In this document: positions 43,409-51,742 of the stretch, piece after piece | Layout: the number at the start of each line of letters is the position of its first letter | Position numbering within the stretch: the first letter of the stretch is position 1 | Assembly: GCF_000702945.1 (NCBI RefSeq) | Contig: NZ_JNLE01000003.1 | Coordinates: forward strand, 248,001-312,000 | Reading direction: 5' to 3' | Source of the DNA: Clostridium sp. KNHs205 | Lineage (GTDB): Bacteria; Bacillota; Clostridia; Lachnospirales; Lachnospiraceae | Length of the DNA: 64,000 bases | Translations under genes and position numbers: made by a program | The notes under the pieces: generated by a model | Database searches by the model: none | What the model was told of the DNA's origin: nothing | Seen by the model: the letters and a program-made list of their open reading frames with translations, nothing else

Positions 43409-45160
43409 ATGGAAACCGTTAATATAAAGTTAAACGGTACAGAAATGGCTGTACCTGTGGGCTCTACTATTTTAGAAGCAGCAAAGCTGGCACATATTGA
43501 AATACCTACCCTTTGCTACTTAAAGGAAATTAATGAAATCGGAGCCTGTCGTATCTGCGTGGTGGAAGTAAAAGGAGCCAGGAGCCTTGTTGCATCCTGC
43601 GTTTATCCCGTAAATGAAGGGATGGAAGTGTGGACCAACACTCCAAGAGTATTGAATTCCAGAAGAAAGACACTGGAATTAATCCTTTCCACTCATGACA
43701 GGAAATGTTTATCCTGCGTAAGAAGCGGTGACTGCGAGCTTCAGAAATTAAGCAAGGATCTAAAGGTTGAGAAAGAAGGCCATTACGACGGCGAAAATAT
43801 AGAATATGAAATAGATTACTCCGCAGCACATATGTACCGTGACAACAACAAATGTATCCTCTGCAGACGCTGTTCCGCGGTCTGTGACAAGGTGCAGAGC
43901 GTAGGTGTAATCGGTGCCAATGACCGTGGTTTTAAGACCAATATTGCCTCCCCTTTTGATATGGGCTTAGGCGAGACCAGCTGTGTGTCCTGTGGTCAGT
44001 GTATCGCAGTATGTCCTACCGGAGCACTGTCCGAGAAGGATTATACCGATGAAGTATTTGCAGCTATAGCTGATTCCAGCAAACATGTAATCGTTCAGAC
44101 AGCTCCTTCCGTTCGTGCGGGACTTGGCGAAGAATTCGGTCTTCCCATCGGTACCAACGTAGAAGGCAAGATGGTTTCTGCACTTAGAAGACTTGGCTTT
44201 GCCAAAGTATTCGATACGGACTTTGCTGCTGATTTAACCATAATGGAAGAAGCTCATGAGTTCCTTGACCGTGTACAAAACGGCGGAGTTCTGCCTTTAA
44301 TCACCTCCTGCTCTCCGGGCTGGGTTAAATACTGCGAGCATTATTTCCCTGATATGACAGAGAATCTCTCCAGCTGCAAATCCCCTCAGCAGATGTTCGG
44401 TGCTACCGCTAAGACCTACTATGCCGAGAAGATGGGCATTGATCCCAAAGATATCGTTATGGTCAGCATCATGCCCTGTACCGCCAAGAAATTTGAGATC
44501 GGCAGAGAAGATCAGGATGCTTCCGGCGTAGCGGATGTGGATATTGCTCTGACCGTAAGAGAGCTTGCCAGAATGATTAATCGCTCCGGCATCAATTTCC
44601 TCGCTCTTCCCGATGAAGAATTTGATTCTCCTCTTGGAATGTCCTCCGGTGCCGGCGTTATCTTTGGTGCTACCGGCGGTGTTATGGAGGCAGCTCTTCG
44701 TACCGCAGTGGAGGAATTAACCGGTGAAGAATTAAAGAGCCTTGATTTCAAGGAAGTCAGAGGTGTAACAGGCATTAAAGAAGCAACCTATAATGTTGCC
44801 GGTATGGATGTTAAAGTGGCAGTTGCCTCCGGTTTAACCAATGCCAAAGAGCTTCTTACAAAAGTTAAGAACGGCGAAGCAGAATACCACTTCATAGAAA
44901 TCATGGGATGCCCCGGTGGTTGTGTAAACGGCGGCGGTATGCCTCAGGTACCTGCTAATATCCGTAACTTTAATGATATCAGAGCACTTCGTGCCAAGGT
45001 ATTATATGACCTTGACAGCTCCATGCCTTACCGCAAGTCTCATACAAATCCTGCAATCAAGCAGCTGTATGCAGAGTATTTTGGTAAACCCGGCAGCCAT
45101 AAGGCTCATGAAGTACTTCATACCACCTATGTAAAGAGAGCCGTTAACAACGTAAAATAG
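43409..45160 (+). CDS. hydA: HydA, catalytic subunit of the electron-bifurcating [FeFe]-hydrogenase (group A3)
   Basis: A 583-residue protein from ATG 43409 after GGAGG; 22 upstream codons hold the ribosome site. Residues 1-80: [2Fe-2S] (C-Y-L-K...G-A-C-R-I-C). Around 95: His-Cys3 [4Fe-4S] (H-D-R-K-C-L-S-C). 140-205: two [4Fe-4S] sites (C-I-L-C-R-R-C, C-V-S-C-G-Q-C). H-domain: L1 T-S-C-S-P-G-W, L2 M-P-C-T-A-K-K, L3 M-G-C-P-G-G-C-V-N-G-G-G-M-P; then the small-subunit-like tail. With HydB and HydC it makes H2 from NADH and reduced ferredoxin together, or runs in reverse. Maturases HydE/F/G are not in the window. Confidence 0.95.
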   Translation: METVNIKLNGTEMAVPVGSTILEAAKLAHIEIPTLCYLKEINEIGACRICVVEVKGARSLVASCVYPVNEGMEVWTNTPRVLNSRRKTLELILSTHDRKCLSCVRSGDCELQKLSKDLKVEKEGHYDGENIEYEIDYSAAHMYRDNNKCILCRRCSAVCDKVQSVGVIGANDRGFKTNIASPFDMGLGETSCVSCGQCIAVCPTGALSEKDYTDEVFAAIADSSKHVIVQTAPSVRAGLGEEFGLPIGTNVEGKMVSALRRLGFAKVFDTDFAADLTIMEEAHEFLDRVQNGGVLPLITSCSPGWVKYCEHYFPDMTENLSSCKSPQQMFGATAKTYYAEKMGIDPKDIVMVSIMPCTAKKFEIGREDQDASGVADVDIALTVRELARMINRSGINFLALPDEEFDSPLGMSSGAGVIFGATGGVMEAALRTAVEELTGEELKSLDFKEVRGVTGIKEATYNVAGMDVKVAVASGLTNAKELLTKVKNGEAEYHFIEIMGCPGGCVNGGGMPQVPANIRNFNDIRALRAKVLYDLDSSMPYRKSHTNPAIKQLYAEYFGKPGSHKAHEVLHTTYVKRAVNNVK

Positions 45161-45180
45161 TTTATAAATGTTCATATTAT

Positions 45181-45212
45181 AACAGGGAGGATTCTTTAGA
45201 AGCCTCCCTGTT
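45181..45212. terminator. Terminator after hydA
   Basis: AACAGGGAGG (45181-45190) pairs with CCTCCCTGTT (45203-45212), ten perfect pairs, followed by TCT. It stands between hydA and the convergent permease gene and can serve both. Confidence 0.75.
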
Positions 45213-45230
45213 TCTAGATTTCCACCTTCT

Positions 45231-45965
45231 TTATACCCATTCTCTGCAAATAAAGGACTTTAATCCTAATGCAAAATACACAAGGAAGGTAACTGTAAGA
45301 ATTACTGTAAAGGGAAGCAGCTCCAGATTCGGGGAAAGGTTCATTCCCTGAGGAAACATGGCATAATAAGGCGGTGCAAAGGGAAACCATGCTCCTAATA
45401 CGGAAGGAAGCCCTGTTATAACAATATTGGGTATTACCATTGATATGCTAAACAATAGTGCCGTCCCCATGGATTTAAATCTGGTAGACAGAATAATCTG
45501 GAGCATTCCGAGGGGGAAACAGGCAAGCCATCCCCCAAACACTCCCGTCAGCACTGTTTTCCACGGTATGGCATCCTCTGCCTGAATCAGCTTTCCCGTT
45601 ACCAGGTAACCTGCCAGGAAGACCAGTTGTAATATCAATAAGAGAATAAGCAGCATCACAAACTTAACGAAATATATTTTCCAACGCGGAAAAGGCATGG
45701 TAAGCAGCTGCTTCCAGGCACCGTTCTTATGTTCATAAAAACATAGAAAGCCTGCAAAGATTCCCCCAAACATTGGCAGCAAAAACATCCCGTGAAAGGA
45801 AACTGCCTGAAAATAAAGGGTATGCCAATTGGGTGCAAAATAATCTGTTAACGACCGGACACTGCCTGCAGCAAGTACGTAGCTTGCTGCCACATCCATT
45901 GTAATAAGCAGAAAGATCAAAAACCATCTTACCTTTCTTATTTCTGCCAGTATTAATTTATACAT
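45231..45965 (-). CDS. LanG-type immunity ABC permease
   Basis: A 244-residue protein with six membrane helices, starting MYKLILAEIRKVRWFLIFLL. Its size, the G-A-W-K-Q-L-L-T-M-P segment and the gene order fit the LanG/MutG permease of lantibiotic-protection transporters. It is the third gene of the set; together with the LanE-type permease and the ATPase it would expel peptide antibiotics from the membrane. Confidence 0.8.
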   Translation of the reverse strand: MYKLILAEIRKVRWFLIFLLITMDVAASYVLAAGSVRSLTDYFAPNWHTLYFQAVSFHGMFLLPMFGGIFAGFLCFYEHKNGAWKQLLTMPFPRWKIYFVKFVMLLILLLILQLVFLAGYLVTGKLIQAEDAIPWKTVLTGVFGGWLACFPLGMLQIILSTRFKSMGTALLFSISMVIPNIVITGLPSVLGAWFPFAPPYYAMFPQGMNLSPNLELLPFTVILTVTFLVYFALGLKSFICREWV

Positions 45966-46038
45966 TTAATAACCTTACCTTTCTAAATAGTCTGCAAATT
46001 TTTGGCCCCAGGCACTAATCTGCATATGAACTGTTCTT

Positions 46039-46743
46039 CTATTTCATCTCCATTTTACTAAAATACAGGGCTCCGAGAATAAGCAACCCAACTCCCAGAG
46101 TACCTCCCAGCAATATCCACCTTAGGTAACCTTCTATAAAAGGACTTGCCATAGAAGGATATGCCCAAGGTAGTATATACAAAATCTTTCCTCCGAACCT
46201 CACAAGAAACAAACTGGATAGGGCACCTATAGTACCCACCGCCATGGGAAAGGTCTGATTGGCAAAGAAGCTAGAGAGAAACAGTTGAATAGCCAGAACA
46301 GGAAGGGCAGAGATAAAAGAACCCAGAATCTGTTTTACTAAAAAAAGAAAAGGCAAGGGCTGGTCTGTATAAACAACCCAAATAAGAGAAGCTCCTGTCA
46401 GTATCATAAGACAGCAGCCAAGCATTAAAAGGATTACCCAGGCAGCCTTAGCCAGGTAAAGCCCACTTCGGCTGACAGGCATGGTAAAAATAAGCTTAAG
46501 TCCCTGTGCCTGATGCTCTGTTTCAAACATTATGCTGCATAACAAGGAGATTGTAAGCAGTATGGTAAAAGAGAGAAACATGTATACGACGTTCAAGCCT
46601 GCATAAATACCTGCCTCCCCCTGCCTGAAGTACAGATACCACTCAATGCAGGTAAACAGCAGTAAAATAACTGCACTGATAACCGGTATTCCAAAACATA
46701 TCTTTTTCAACTTCCGGTATTCCGATAGAAGCATTCTTAACAT
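46039..46743 (-). CDS. LanE-type immunity ABC permease
   Basis: A 234-residue six-helix protein: M-L-R-M-L-L-S-E-Y-R-K-L-K at the N-end, H-Q-A-Q-G-L-K-L-I-F-T-M-P-V-S-R-S in the first loop, as in LanE/MutE permeases. Its start overlaps the ATPase stop by one base. Paralogue of the LanG-type permease downstream (73 bases). Confidence 0.82.
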   Translation of the reverse strand: MLRMLLSEYRKLKKICFGIPVISAVILLLFTCIEWYLYFRQGEAGIYAGLNVVYMFLSFTILLTISLLCSIMFETEHQAQGLKLIFTMPVSRSGLYLAKAAWVILLMLGCCLMILTGASLIWVVYTDQPLPFLFLVKQILGSFISALPVLAIQLFLSSFFANQTFPMAVGTIGALSSLFLVRFGGKILYILPWAYPSMASPFIEGYLRWILLGGTLGVGLLILGALYFSKMEMK

Positions 46744-47651
46744 TATAAGCCCCCTTCTTTTCCCGTAAGCTCTAAGAAGATATCCTCTAAGGATGCTATT
46801 TTCTCACTGATGTTCAGTATGGAAAAAGGCTGCAGCAGATTAAATATTTTTGCCTGGTCCATCTGATCTGTAACAGTTATCAGAAGTTCATTTCCCTGCT
46901 TTTTAACCTCTGCTCCATAACTTAGAAGAGCTTTGCAAGCCTCCTCTGTTCTGTCCGTTATAATGGAAAGCCTTACCTGGCTTTTCTTCTCAAGTTCCTG
47001 GATACTATCCTGAAATATCATTTTACCCGCTTGAATAATACCCACATAATCCGAGATAGACTGAATTTCACTTAGGATATGACTGGATAAAAATATAGTA
47101 ATCCCCTGTTCTCTTGCCAAAGACAGCATCAGATTACGGATTTCCTGGATTCCGGCAGGGTCTAAGCCATTAATAGGTTCATCCAGAATAAGCAGATTTG
47201 GTTTCCGAATCAGAGCTTGGGCAAGTCCCAACCGCTGTTTCATCCCCAGAGAGTACCCCTTAACTGACTTATGGGCATAAGGCGTCAGTCGTACAATATC
47301 CAGTACTTCACCGATGCTCTCTTCCGGCAGCTTTAGAAGTCCGCAGATGATTTTCAGGTTCTTGTAAGCAGATAGATGACCATAATAGGAGGGAGCTTCA
47401 ACCAGTGATCCCACATTTCGCAGTATCTGTTCTCTTTCTGCTTTAAGGGAATGCCCCATAATCTGAATCGAACCTTCATTGGGATGAAGCAGACTGAGCA
47501 GCATTCGTATGGTAGTTGTCTTTCCTGCTCCGTTTGCTCCTAAAAACCCATAGATCTTACCTTCCGGCACCCGCAGATTAATATGATCTACACTGATCTG
47601 GCTTCCAAAACAGCGAGTCAGATTTTCTGTCTCAATTATATAATTCTCCAT
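46743..47651 (-). CDS. LanF-type immunity ABC ATPase (CprA/BcrA-like)
   Basis: A 302-residue ATPase: Walker A G-A-N-G-A-G-K-T-T-T (about 38-47), Q-loop G-S-L-V-E-A-P-S-Y-Y-G, signature Y-S-L-G-M-K-Q-R-L-G, Walker B L-L-I-L-D-E-P-I-N-G-L-D. The E-loop (V-E-A-P in place of a Gln) is characteristic of LanF proteins that protect against lantibiotics. GGAGG stands nine bases before the ATG at 47651. Confidence 0.87.
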   Translation of the reverse strand: MENYIIETENLTRCFGSQISVDHINLRVPEGKIYGFLGANGAGKTTTIRMLLSLLHPNEGSIQIMGHSLKAEREQILRNVGSLVEAPSYYGHLSAYKNLKIICGLLKLPEESIGEVLDIVRLTPYAHKSVKGYSLGMKQRLGLAQALIRKPNLLILDEPINGLDPAGIQEIRNLMLSLAREQGITIFLSSHILSEIQSISDYVGIIQAGKMIFQDSIQELEKKSQVRLSIITDRTEEACKALLSYGAEVKKQGNELLITVTDQMDQAKIFNLLQPFSILNISEKIASLEDIFLELTGKEGGL

Positions 47652-47743
47652 CAATTTTCCTCCTTCATATTGCTGTTCATAAGGAGTATAAATTGTGAAA
47701 CTTATTCTCAGGTAAAGTAAAGTAAAATGTAAGTAAAAAATTT

Positions 47744-48853
47744 TTAGCAGGGGAAGGATATTTCTATGACAGTCCCTTGCCCCTTTATGCTTTTTGCTTT
47801 GATTAAGCCGTCATGAAGCTCGATTAACTGTCTTGCAATGGCAAGACCAAGACCGGAACCCTCCGCAGGACTGTCCGTGGGAATACCCCTGTAATAGCGT
47901 TCAAATAGCTTGTTTACTTCCTCCTCATCCATACCTTTTCCATTATCCGATATGCTGATCTGCAAACCTCTTATCTCTGATTTTACACATACCTCAATTT
48001 CTGTTCCGGGCGGATTGTGAAGTATTGCATTCATAAGTATATTCTGTAAGGCCCTTTGAAACAGTACCTTATCAATGTTCATATCATAGCTCTTACTCTC
48101 TGTAACAAAAGAAAATTGATATTCACTGCTCCTTGGAGAATTGGCTGTATCCAAGACTGTATTTCGCAGGAATTCTATTATATCTGCTCTGCTTCTCTTT
48201 AAGGTAAGCTTTCCGGAGTCGGATTGAAAGGTGATATTTAAATCATCAATCAGGTCCTTGATATGCTTTGACTTTTCCTCTATTTTTGAGCCAAAGTCCT
48301 TCAGCTCCTCATAAGACCAATGGTACTGCTCTGCCACGATCATAGAGGAATAGCCTTGTATATACGAAAGGGGTGTTTTCAGATCATGGGTGATTCCTGC
48401 TATCCATTCTCTGCGGTTTTCTTCGGCAATTTCCCTCTCTATTTCATTTTGTTTCAGTTTATGCGTGAGCATCTCCATGTGCAGGAAAAGATCTTTGTAG
48501 AAAAAATTAATTGAACAATTTAAGACGGAACTATTCCCTGTGTTATGTCCACCCACGGTATATTCCATACCCTTAGGTATTTGGTATATTTCCTGTGATA
48601 AGTTCTGTATCCATCGGATAATATGTAATATGGGTCTTATAACGACTGCATAAACCAAAAGAGCTACATTGGCTCCTGACAGCAGAATGACTGTTTTTCT
48701 GAATATTTCCATATCAGTATCATGTAAAAAGGAAATGTTCTTTTGTACAAAGATAAACACCAGCATCAGCAAACTGTAGCTTAATATATACGCAATGAGC
48801 GGTAATACCATAAAAGACAGTATTTTCATACCTATTTTAAATAACCGTTTCAT
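47744..48853 (-). CDS. Sensor histidine kinase of the immunity module
   Basis: A 369-residue kinase with two membrane helices near the N-end (about 14-33 and 53-75) and a short loop between, a HAMP-like linker, the phospho-His box I-T-H-D-L-K-T-P-L-S-Y-I, and HATPase boxes N-A-I-L-H-N, D-N-G-K-G-M and G-S-G-L-G-L-A. The short extracellular loop is usual for kinases that sense peptide antibiotics through the membrane or with the transporter. It resembles CprK/NsrK in size and setting. Gene order is regulator, kinase, transporter, all one strand. Confidence 0.88.
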   Translation of the reverse strand: MKRLFKIGMKILSFMVLPLIAYILSYSLLMLVFIFVQKNISFLHDTDMEIFRKTVILLSGANVALLVYAVVIRPILHIIRWIQNLSQEIYQIPKGMEYTVGGHNTGNSSVLNCSINFFYKDLFLHMEMLTHKLKQNEIEREIAEENRREWIAGITHDLKTPLSYIQGYSSMIVAEQYHWSYEELKDFGSKIEEKSKHIKDLIDDLNITFQSDSGKLTLKRSRADIIEFLRNTVLDTANSPRSSEYQFSFVTESKSYDMNIDKVLFQRALQNILMNAILHNPPGTEIEVCVKSEIRGLQISISDNGKGMDEEEVNKLFERYYRGIPTDSPAEGSGLGLAIARQLIELHDGLIKAKSIKGQGTVIEISFPC

Positions 48854-48874
48854 CTAACCTGTCCTTTCTGGCTG

Positions 48875-49573
48875 TCATACTTTATGAGGAATAAATTTAT
48901 ACCCCAATCCCCTAAGGTTATGAATATAACGTGGGTTCTCACTGTCCGGTTCTATTTTCTTACGAATTTTAGAGATATGCATTACAACCGTTTTTTCATC
49001 CCCCAGATTCATCTGCCCCCAAACACATTCATACAATTGAGCAACGGTAAAAATCCGATTTGGATGTTCCGCTAAAAATAGCAGAAGAGAATATTCCATA
49101 GCAGTAAATTTTATAATACGCTCCCCTTTCCTGACTTCACAGGAATTCTTCTGGATTATAAAATCATCATATTCCAGTATATTCTTCTTATCCTCCTGCA
49201 GGTTAATCCTGCGGTGTCTCAGCTGTACCTTGATACGGGCAACAACCTCCATGGGGTTAAAGGGTTTTGTTATGAAGTCATCTCCACCCATTGCAAAGCC
49301 AGCCAGTTTATCATAATCTGAGGTTTTAGCTGTTAGAAATAACACAGGTATATCTGAATTTTTCCTTAATTCCATACATAATTCAAGTCCGCTGATGTCG
49401 GGAAGCATAATATCCAGCACGATAAGATCCGGTTCGCAGTCCTTTATGTGCTGCAATGCCTCTCCTCCGGATTTCGCTTTGTATATATATTGAAAGCCTT
49501 CTTTTCTGAGAATAATCTCCAGCATCTCTAGAATACCTGTCTCATCATCAACTAATAGAATACGCTGTTCCAT
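48875..49573 (-). CDS. OmpR-family response regulator of the immunity module
   Basis: A 232-residue regulator from ATG 49573 after AAAGGAAG. Receiver domain with D9-D10, D54 and K103-P-F; C-terminal winged helix (E-Y-S-L-L-L-F-L-A-E-H-P, V-V-M-H-I-S-K-I-R-K-K-I). It should switch on the LanFEG genes downstream. No clear direct-repeat operator was identified upstream of the ATPase gene. Confidence 0.88.
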   Translation of the reverse strand: MEQRILLVDDETGILEMLEIILRKEGFQYIYKAKSGGEALQHIKDCEPDLIVLDIMLPDISGLELCMELRKNSDIPVLFLTAKTSDYDKLAGFAMGGDDFITKPFNPMEVVARIKVQLRHRRINLQEDKKNILEYDDFIIQKNSCEVRKGERIIKFTAMEYSLLLFLAEHPNRIFTVAQLYECVWGQMNLGDEKTVVMHISKIRKKIEPDSENPRYIHNLRGLGYKFIPHKV

Positions 49574-49857
49574 CGTTTTCTTCCTTTCTGTACCTGTAAA
49601 CACATAATTACAGTGATAAAGCCTATAACGATAAAGTTATTTCTCTATCTTTTGCTCTTAAATGACATTATAGCACAAGCAGTATCAGGATTAAAACATA
49701 CTGTTTCTATTGTATTGATAGCCAGCTAAGAGTATAATTTAAAGAAAGGAAACTTATAGCTGCCAGCTCATAAGAGTGTATGGAAAGGTTATATATGAAA
49801 GGAACAATGTGACCTGTACGAGTTTAAATAAAATATTTAAAGAAAAGAGGAAATACT

Positions 49858-51084
49858 ATGAAATTATTGAAGCTCAAAAGAGTATTTTGCTTTATGCTTT
49901 CCCTGCTGCTATTGACAGCAATGTTCAACACCGGTACTGCACAGGCGGAATCAGAAACAACTGGTTTCGTTTATGGATATCCTCCCATGCTGGAGGACAA
50001 CGGTTATATTTACTATATCCAAACCGTGCAAGGTTCCAAAGACAGCTACGATATCTATCGCATCAATCCTGTTACCGGAGATAAGAACAAAATCGTCTCC
50101 TCAGACAACTATATCCGTTCCATGGTAGTTTATAATAATGTTCTTTACTATACCAGCAATGAGACAGACAGTATAGAATATACTACCTATTCCGTCTCTG
50201 TAAAGGGGGAGAACCAGCAGACTGTAAGCAAGGGTACCGTATTGTATGCAGATAAAAAGGGTATTTACTGCCTTGTAGAGAAAGATACCAAAAACCTGCT
50301 TTATATGAAATCACCTGCTGATAAGAAGTCTGTACTGTTATACACCGGTAACAGCAGTTTTCGGTTTATAAAAAGCATAGGCACAACCCTTTATTTCGGA
50401 CAATATAAAGCTGCAACATCAAAGATTCAGCTGTTGTCCTTAAAAAGCGGCAGTACAAAACCCACGGTACTCTCTTCCCTTAAAACAGAGCAGCTTAGTG
50501 ACCAATTCCCTATTATTTCTGACATTATATCCATTAAAGGAAACCTCTATTACCAGTTTGGAACCTACGAAGGCAGCGGCAGCTTCTGGTACGGAACCCT
50601 TGTAAAATATAACAATACAGAAAAGGCCACCAGTATTATCCATGATAATATGACTACTGATTTTCTGACCTATAGCAGTGATAAAATCTATTTTGATGAA
50701 CAGGGTAATTACTCCGTGTATTACACTTATAATGTAAAAACGGACAAATTAACGTCCACTAACATTAATAATCCTGGTGCCGTCAGCATTGTAAACAAGT
50801 ATAGCTACCGGATAAAACTGGATAAAAAGAAATATATAACGTTATCTCGCTTTACATCGGGAACAAATTATAAGAATCTGGTAACTGATTTCATCAAAAT
50901 AGCTTATACTCCCAACAGCAAGCTTGACTACTCTGCCGGAATCACTGCCTTGGGCAAGTATTTGCTGATTCCTGTTGAATGCATTGATTACAATGATCCT
51001 GATTATGGATGGCGTGGAAAAGTAATCAGCATAAAATGGTATGTAGCCGATTTAAACGGAGAGATACTGACTGATTTCCAATAA
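49858..51084 (+). CDS. Secreted DUF5050-like beta-propeller protein
   Basis: A 408-residue protein with a signal peptide (M-K-L-L-K-L-K-R-V-F, hydrophobic core, A-Q-A-E). The rest is a series of short repeats with G-Y-I-Y-Y-I, V-L-Y-Y-T-S-N, T-L-Y-F-G-Q-Y and I-Y-F-D-E patterns, as in DUF5050 proteins that read like an irregular propeller. Function unknown; it may bind the cell surface. Its ATG is preceded by AAAAGAGGAAATACT. It is a single gene, ended by the hairpin at 51151. Confidence 0.7.
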   Translation: MKLLKLKRVFCFMLSLLLLTAMFNTGTAQAESETTGFVYGYPPMLEDNGYIYYIQTVQGSKDSYDIYRINPVTGDKNKIVSSDNYIRSMVVYNNVLYYTSNETDSIEYTTYSVSVKGENQQTVSKGTVLYADKKGIYCLVEKDTKNLLYMKSPADKKSVLLYTGNSSFRFIKSIGTTLYFGQYKAATSKIQLLSLKSGSTKPTVLSSLKTEQLSDQFPIISDIISIKGNLYYQFGTYEGSGSFWYGTLVKYNNTEKATSIIHDNMTTDFLTYSSDKIYFDEQGNYSVYYTYNVKTDKLTSTNINNPGAVSIVNKYSYRIKLDKKKYITLSRFTSGTNYKNLVTDFIKIAYTPNSKLDYSAGITALGKYLLIPVECIDYNDPDYGWRGKVISIKWYVADLNGEILTDFQ

Positions 51085-51150
51085 ATCAGCACCATACAGG
51101 TAGTCTTTCTATATCTGGAATAAGTATTACCCCCAACCTATATGGTTAAT

Positions 51151-51298
51151 AGAAAAAGCTGTAGGATTATCCTACCCACAGACCGAATTCTCTGATACTG
51201 AATAAGATAGCAGATAAGATATTTTTTCCTGTTAATATATACTATCTGCTGAGGAGAGTTCGTATACGTGTGGTATGTAAATTCTACAGCCTTTTTCT
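51151..51298. repeat. Long imperfect hairpin after the DUF5050-like gene
   Basis: AGAAAAAGCTGTAG (51151-51164) faces CTACAGCCTTTTTCT (51284-51298); further in, GAATTCTC faces GAGAGTTC and ATAGCAGATA faces TATCTGCT. A 148-base structure, roughly three quarters paired, lying 66 bases past the stop codon. It may end transcription or protect the mRNA end. Confidence 0.6.
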
Positions 51299-51624
51299 AC
51301 GCGGACTATATAACTACTATTTTCTCTGATAAAGGAAATATCTTTTGAATAATAATATTTGTCTTATTTAAAGGAATACATTCAAATAAGAAAAGAAATT
51401 TTTGTATTTAAATGAGCTTTCTAATAAATAAAAGGAATGTTTTTCTGAATATTAAAATAAATTTATTTCCCGTTACTCATTATAAATATGCATTATATAT
51501 GTATACTTAAAAACAATTTTATCAAACAAGCCTGTTTACTGCTAGTAATTGTTTTTTATTGTATCTGACATTAGTTGTATTTTTTTAAGTACACATATAC
51601 AATTTACCTCTTTTTACAAAGTTG

Positions 51625-51652
51625 TTGACAAATATACTTCTTGTAATATAAT
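51625..51652 (+). promoter_or_regulatory. Promoter of the opp operon
   Basis: -35 TTGACA (51625-51630), 16-base spacer, -10 TATAAT (51647-51652). Both boxes are perfect. The transcript would start near 51659, just ahead of the leader terminator. Confidence 0.8.
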
Positions 51653-51681
51653 TAGTTCTATAATAACGATGAGACGATGAA

Positions 51682-51717
51682 GTCGCAAAAGGATTCCTCC
51701 TTTTTGCGGCTTTTTTT
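51682..51717 (+). terminator. Intrinsic terminator in the oppA leader (attenuator)
   Basis: GTCGCAAAAGGA pairs with TCCTTTTTGCGGC (51698-51710), followed by seven T. It begins about 20 bases after the predicted start site and ends 25 bases before the oppA GTG. Placed between promoter and gene, it must be read through for the operon to be expressed; no anti-terminator partner is obvious. Confidence 0.75.
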
Positions 51718-51742
51718 GTCTCTCATAAAAGGAGGAACATTT

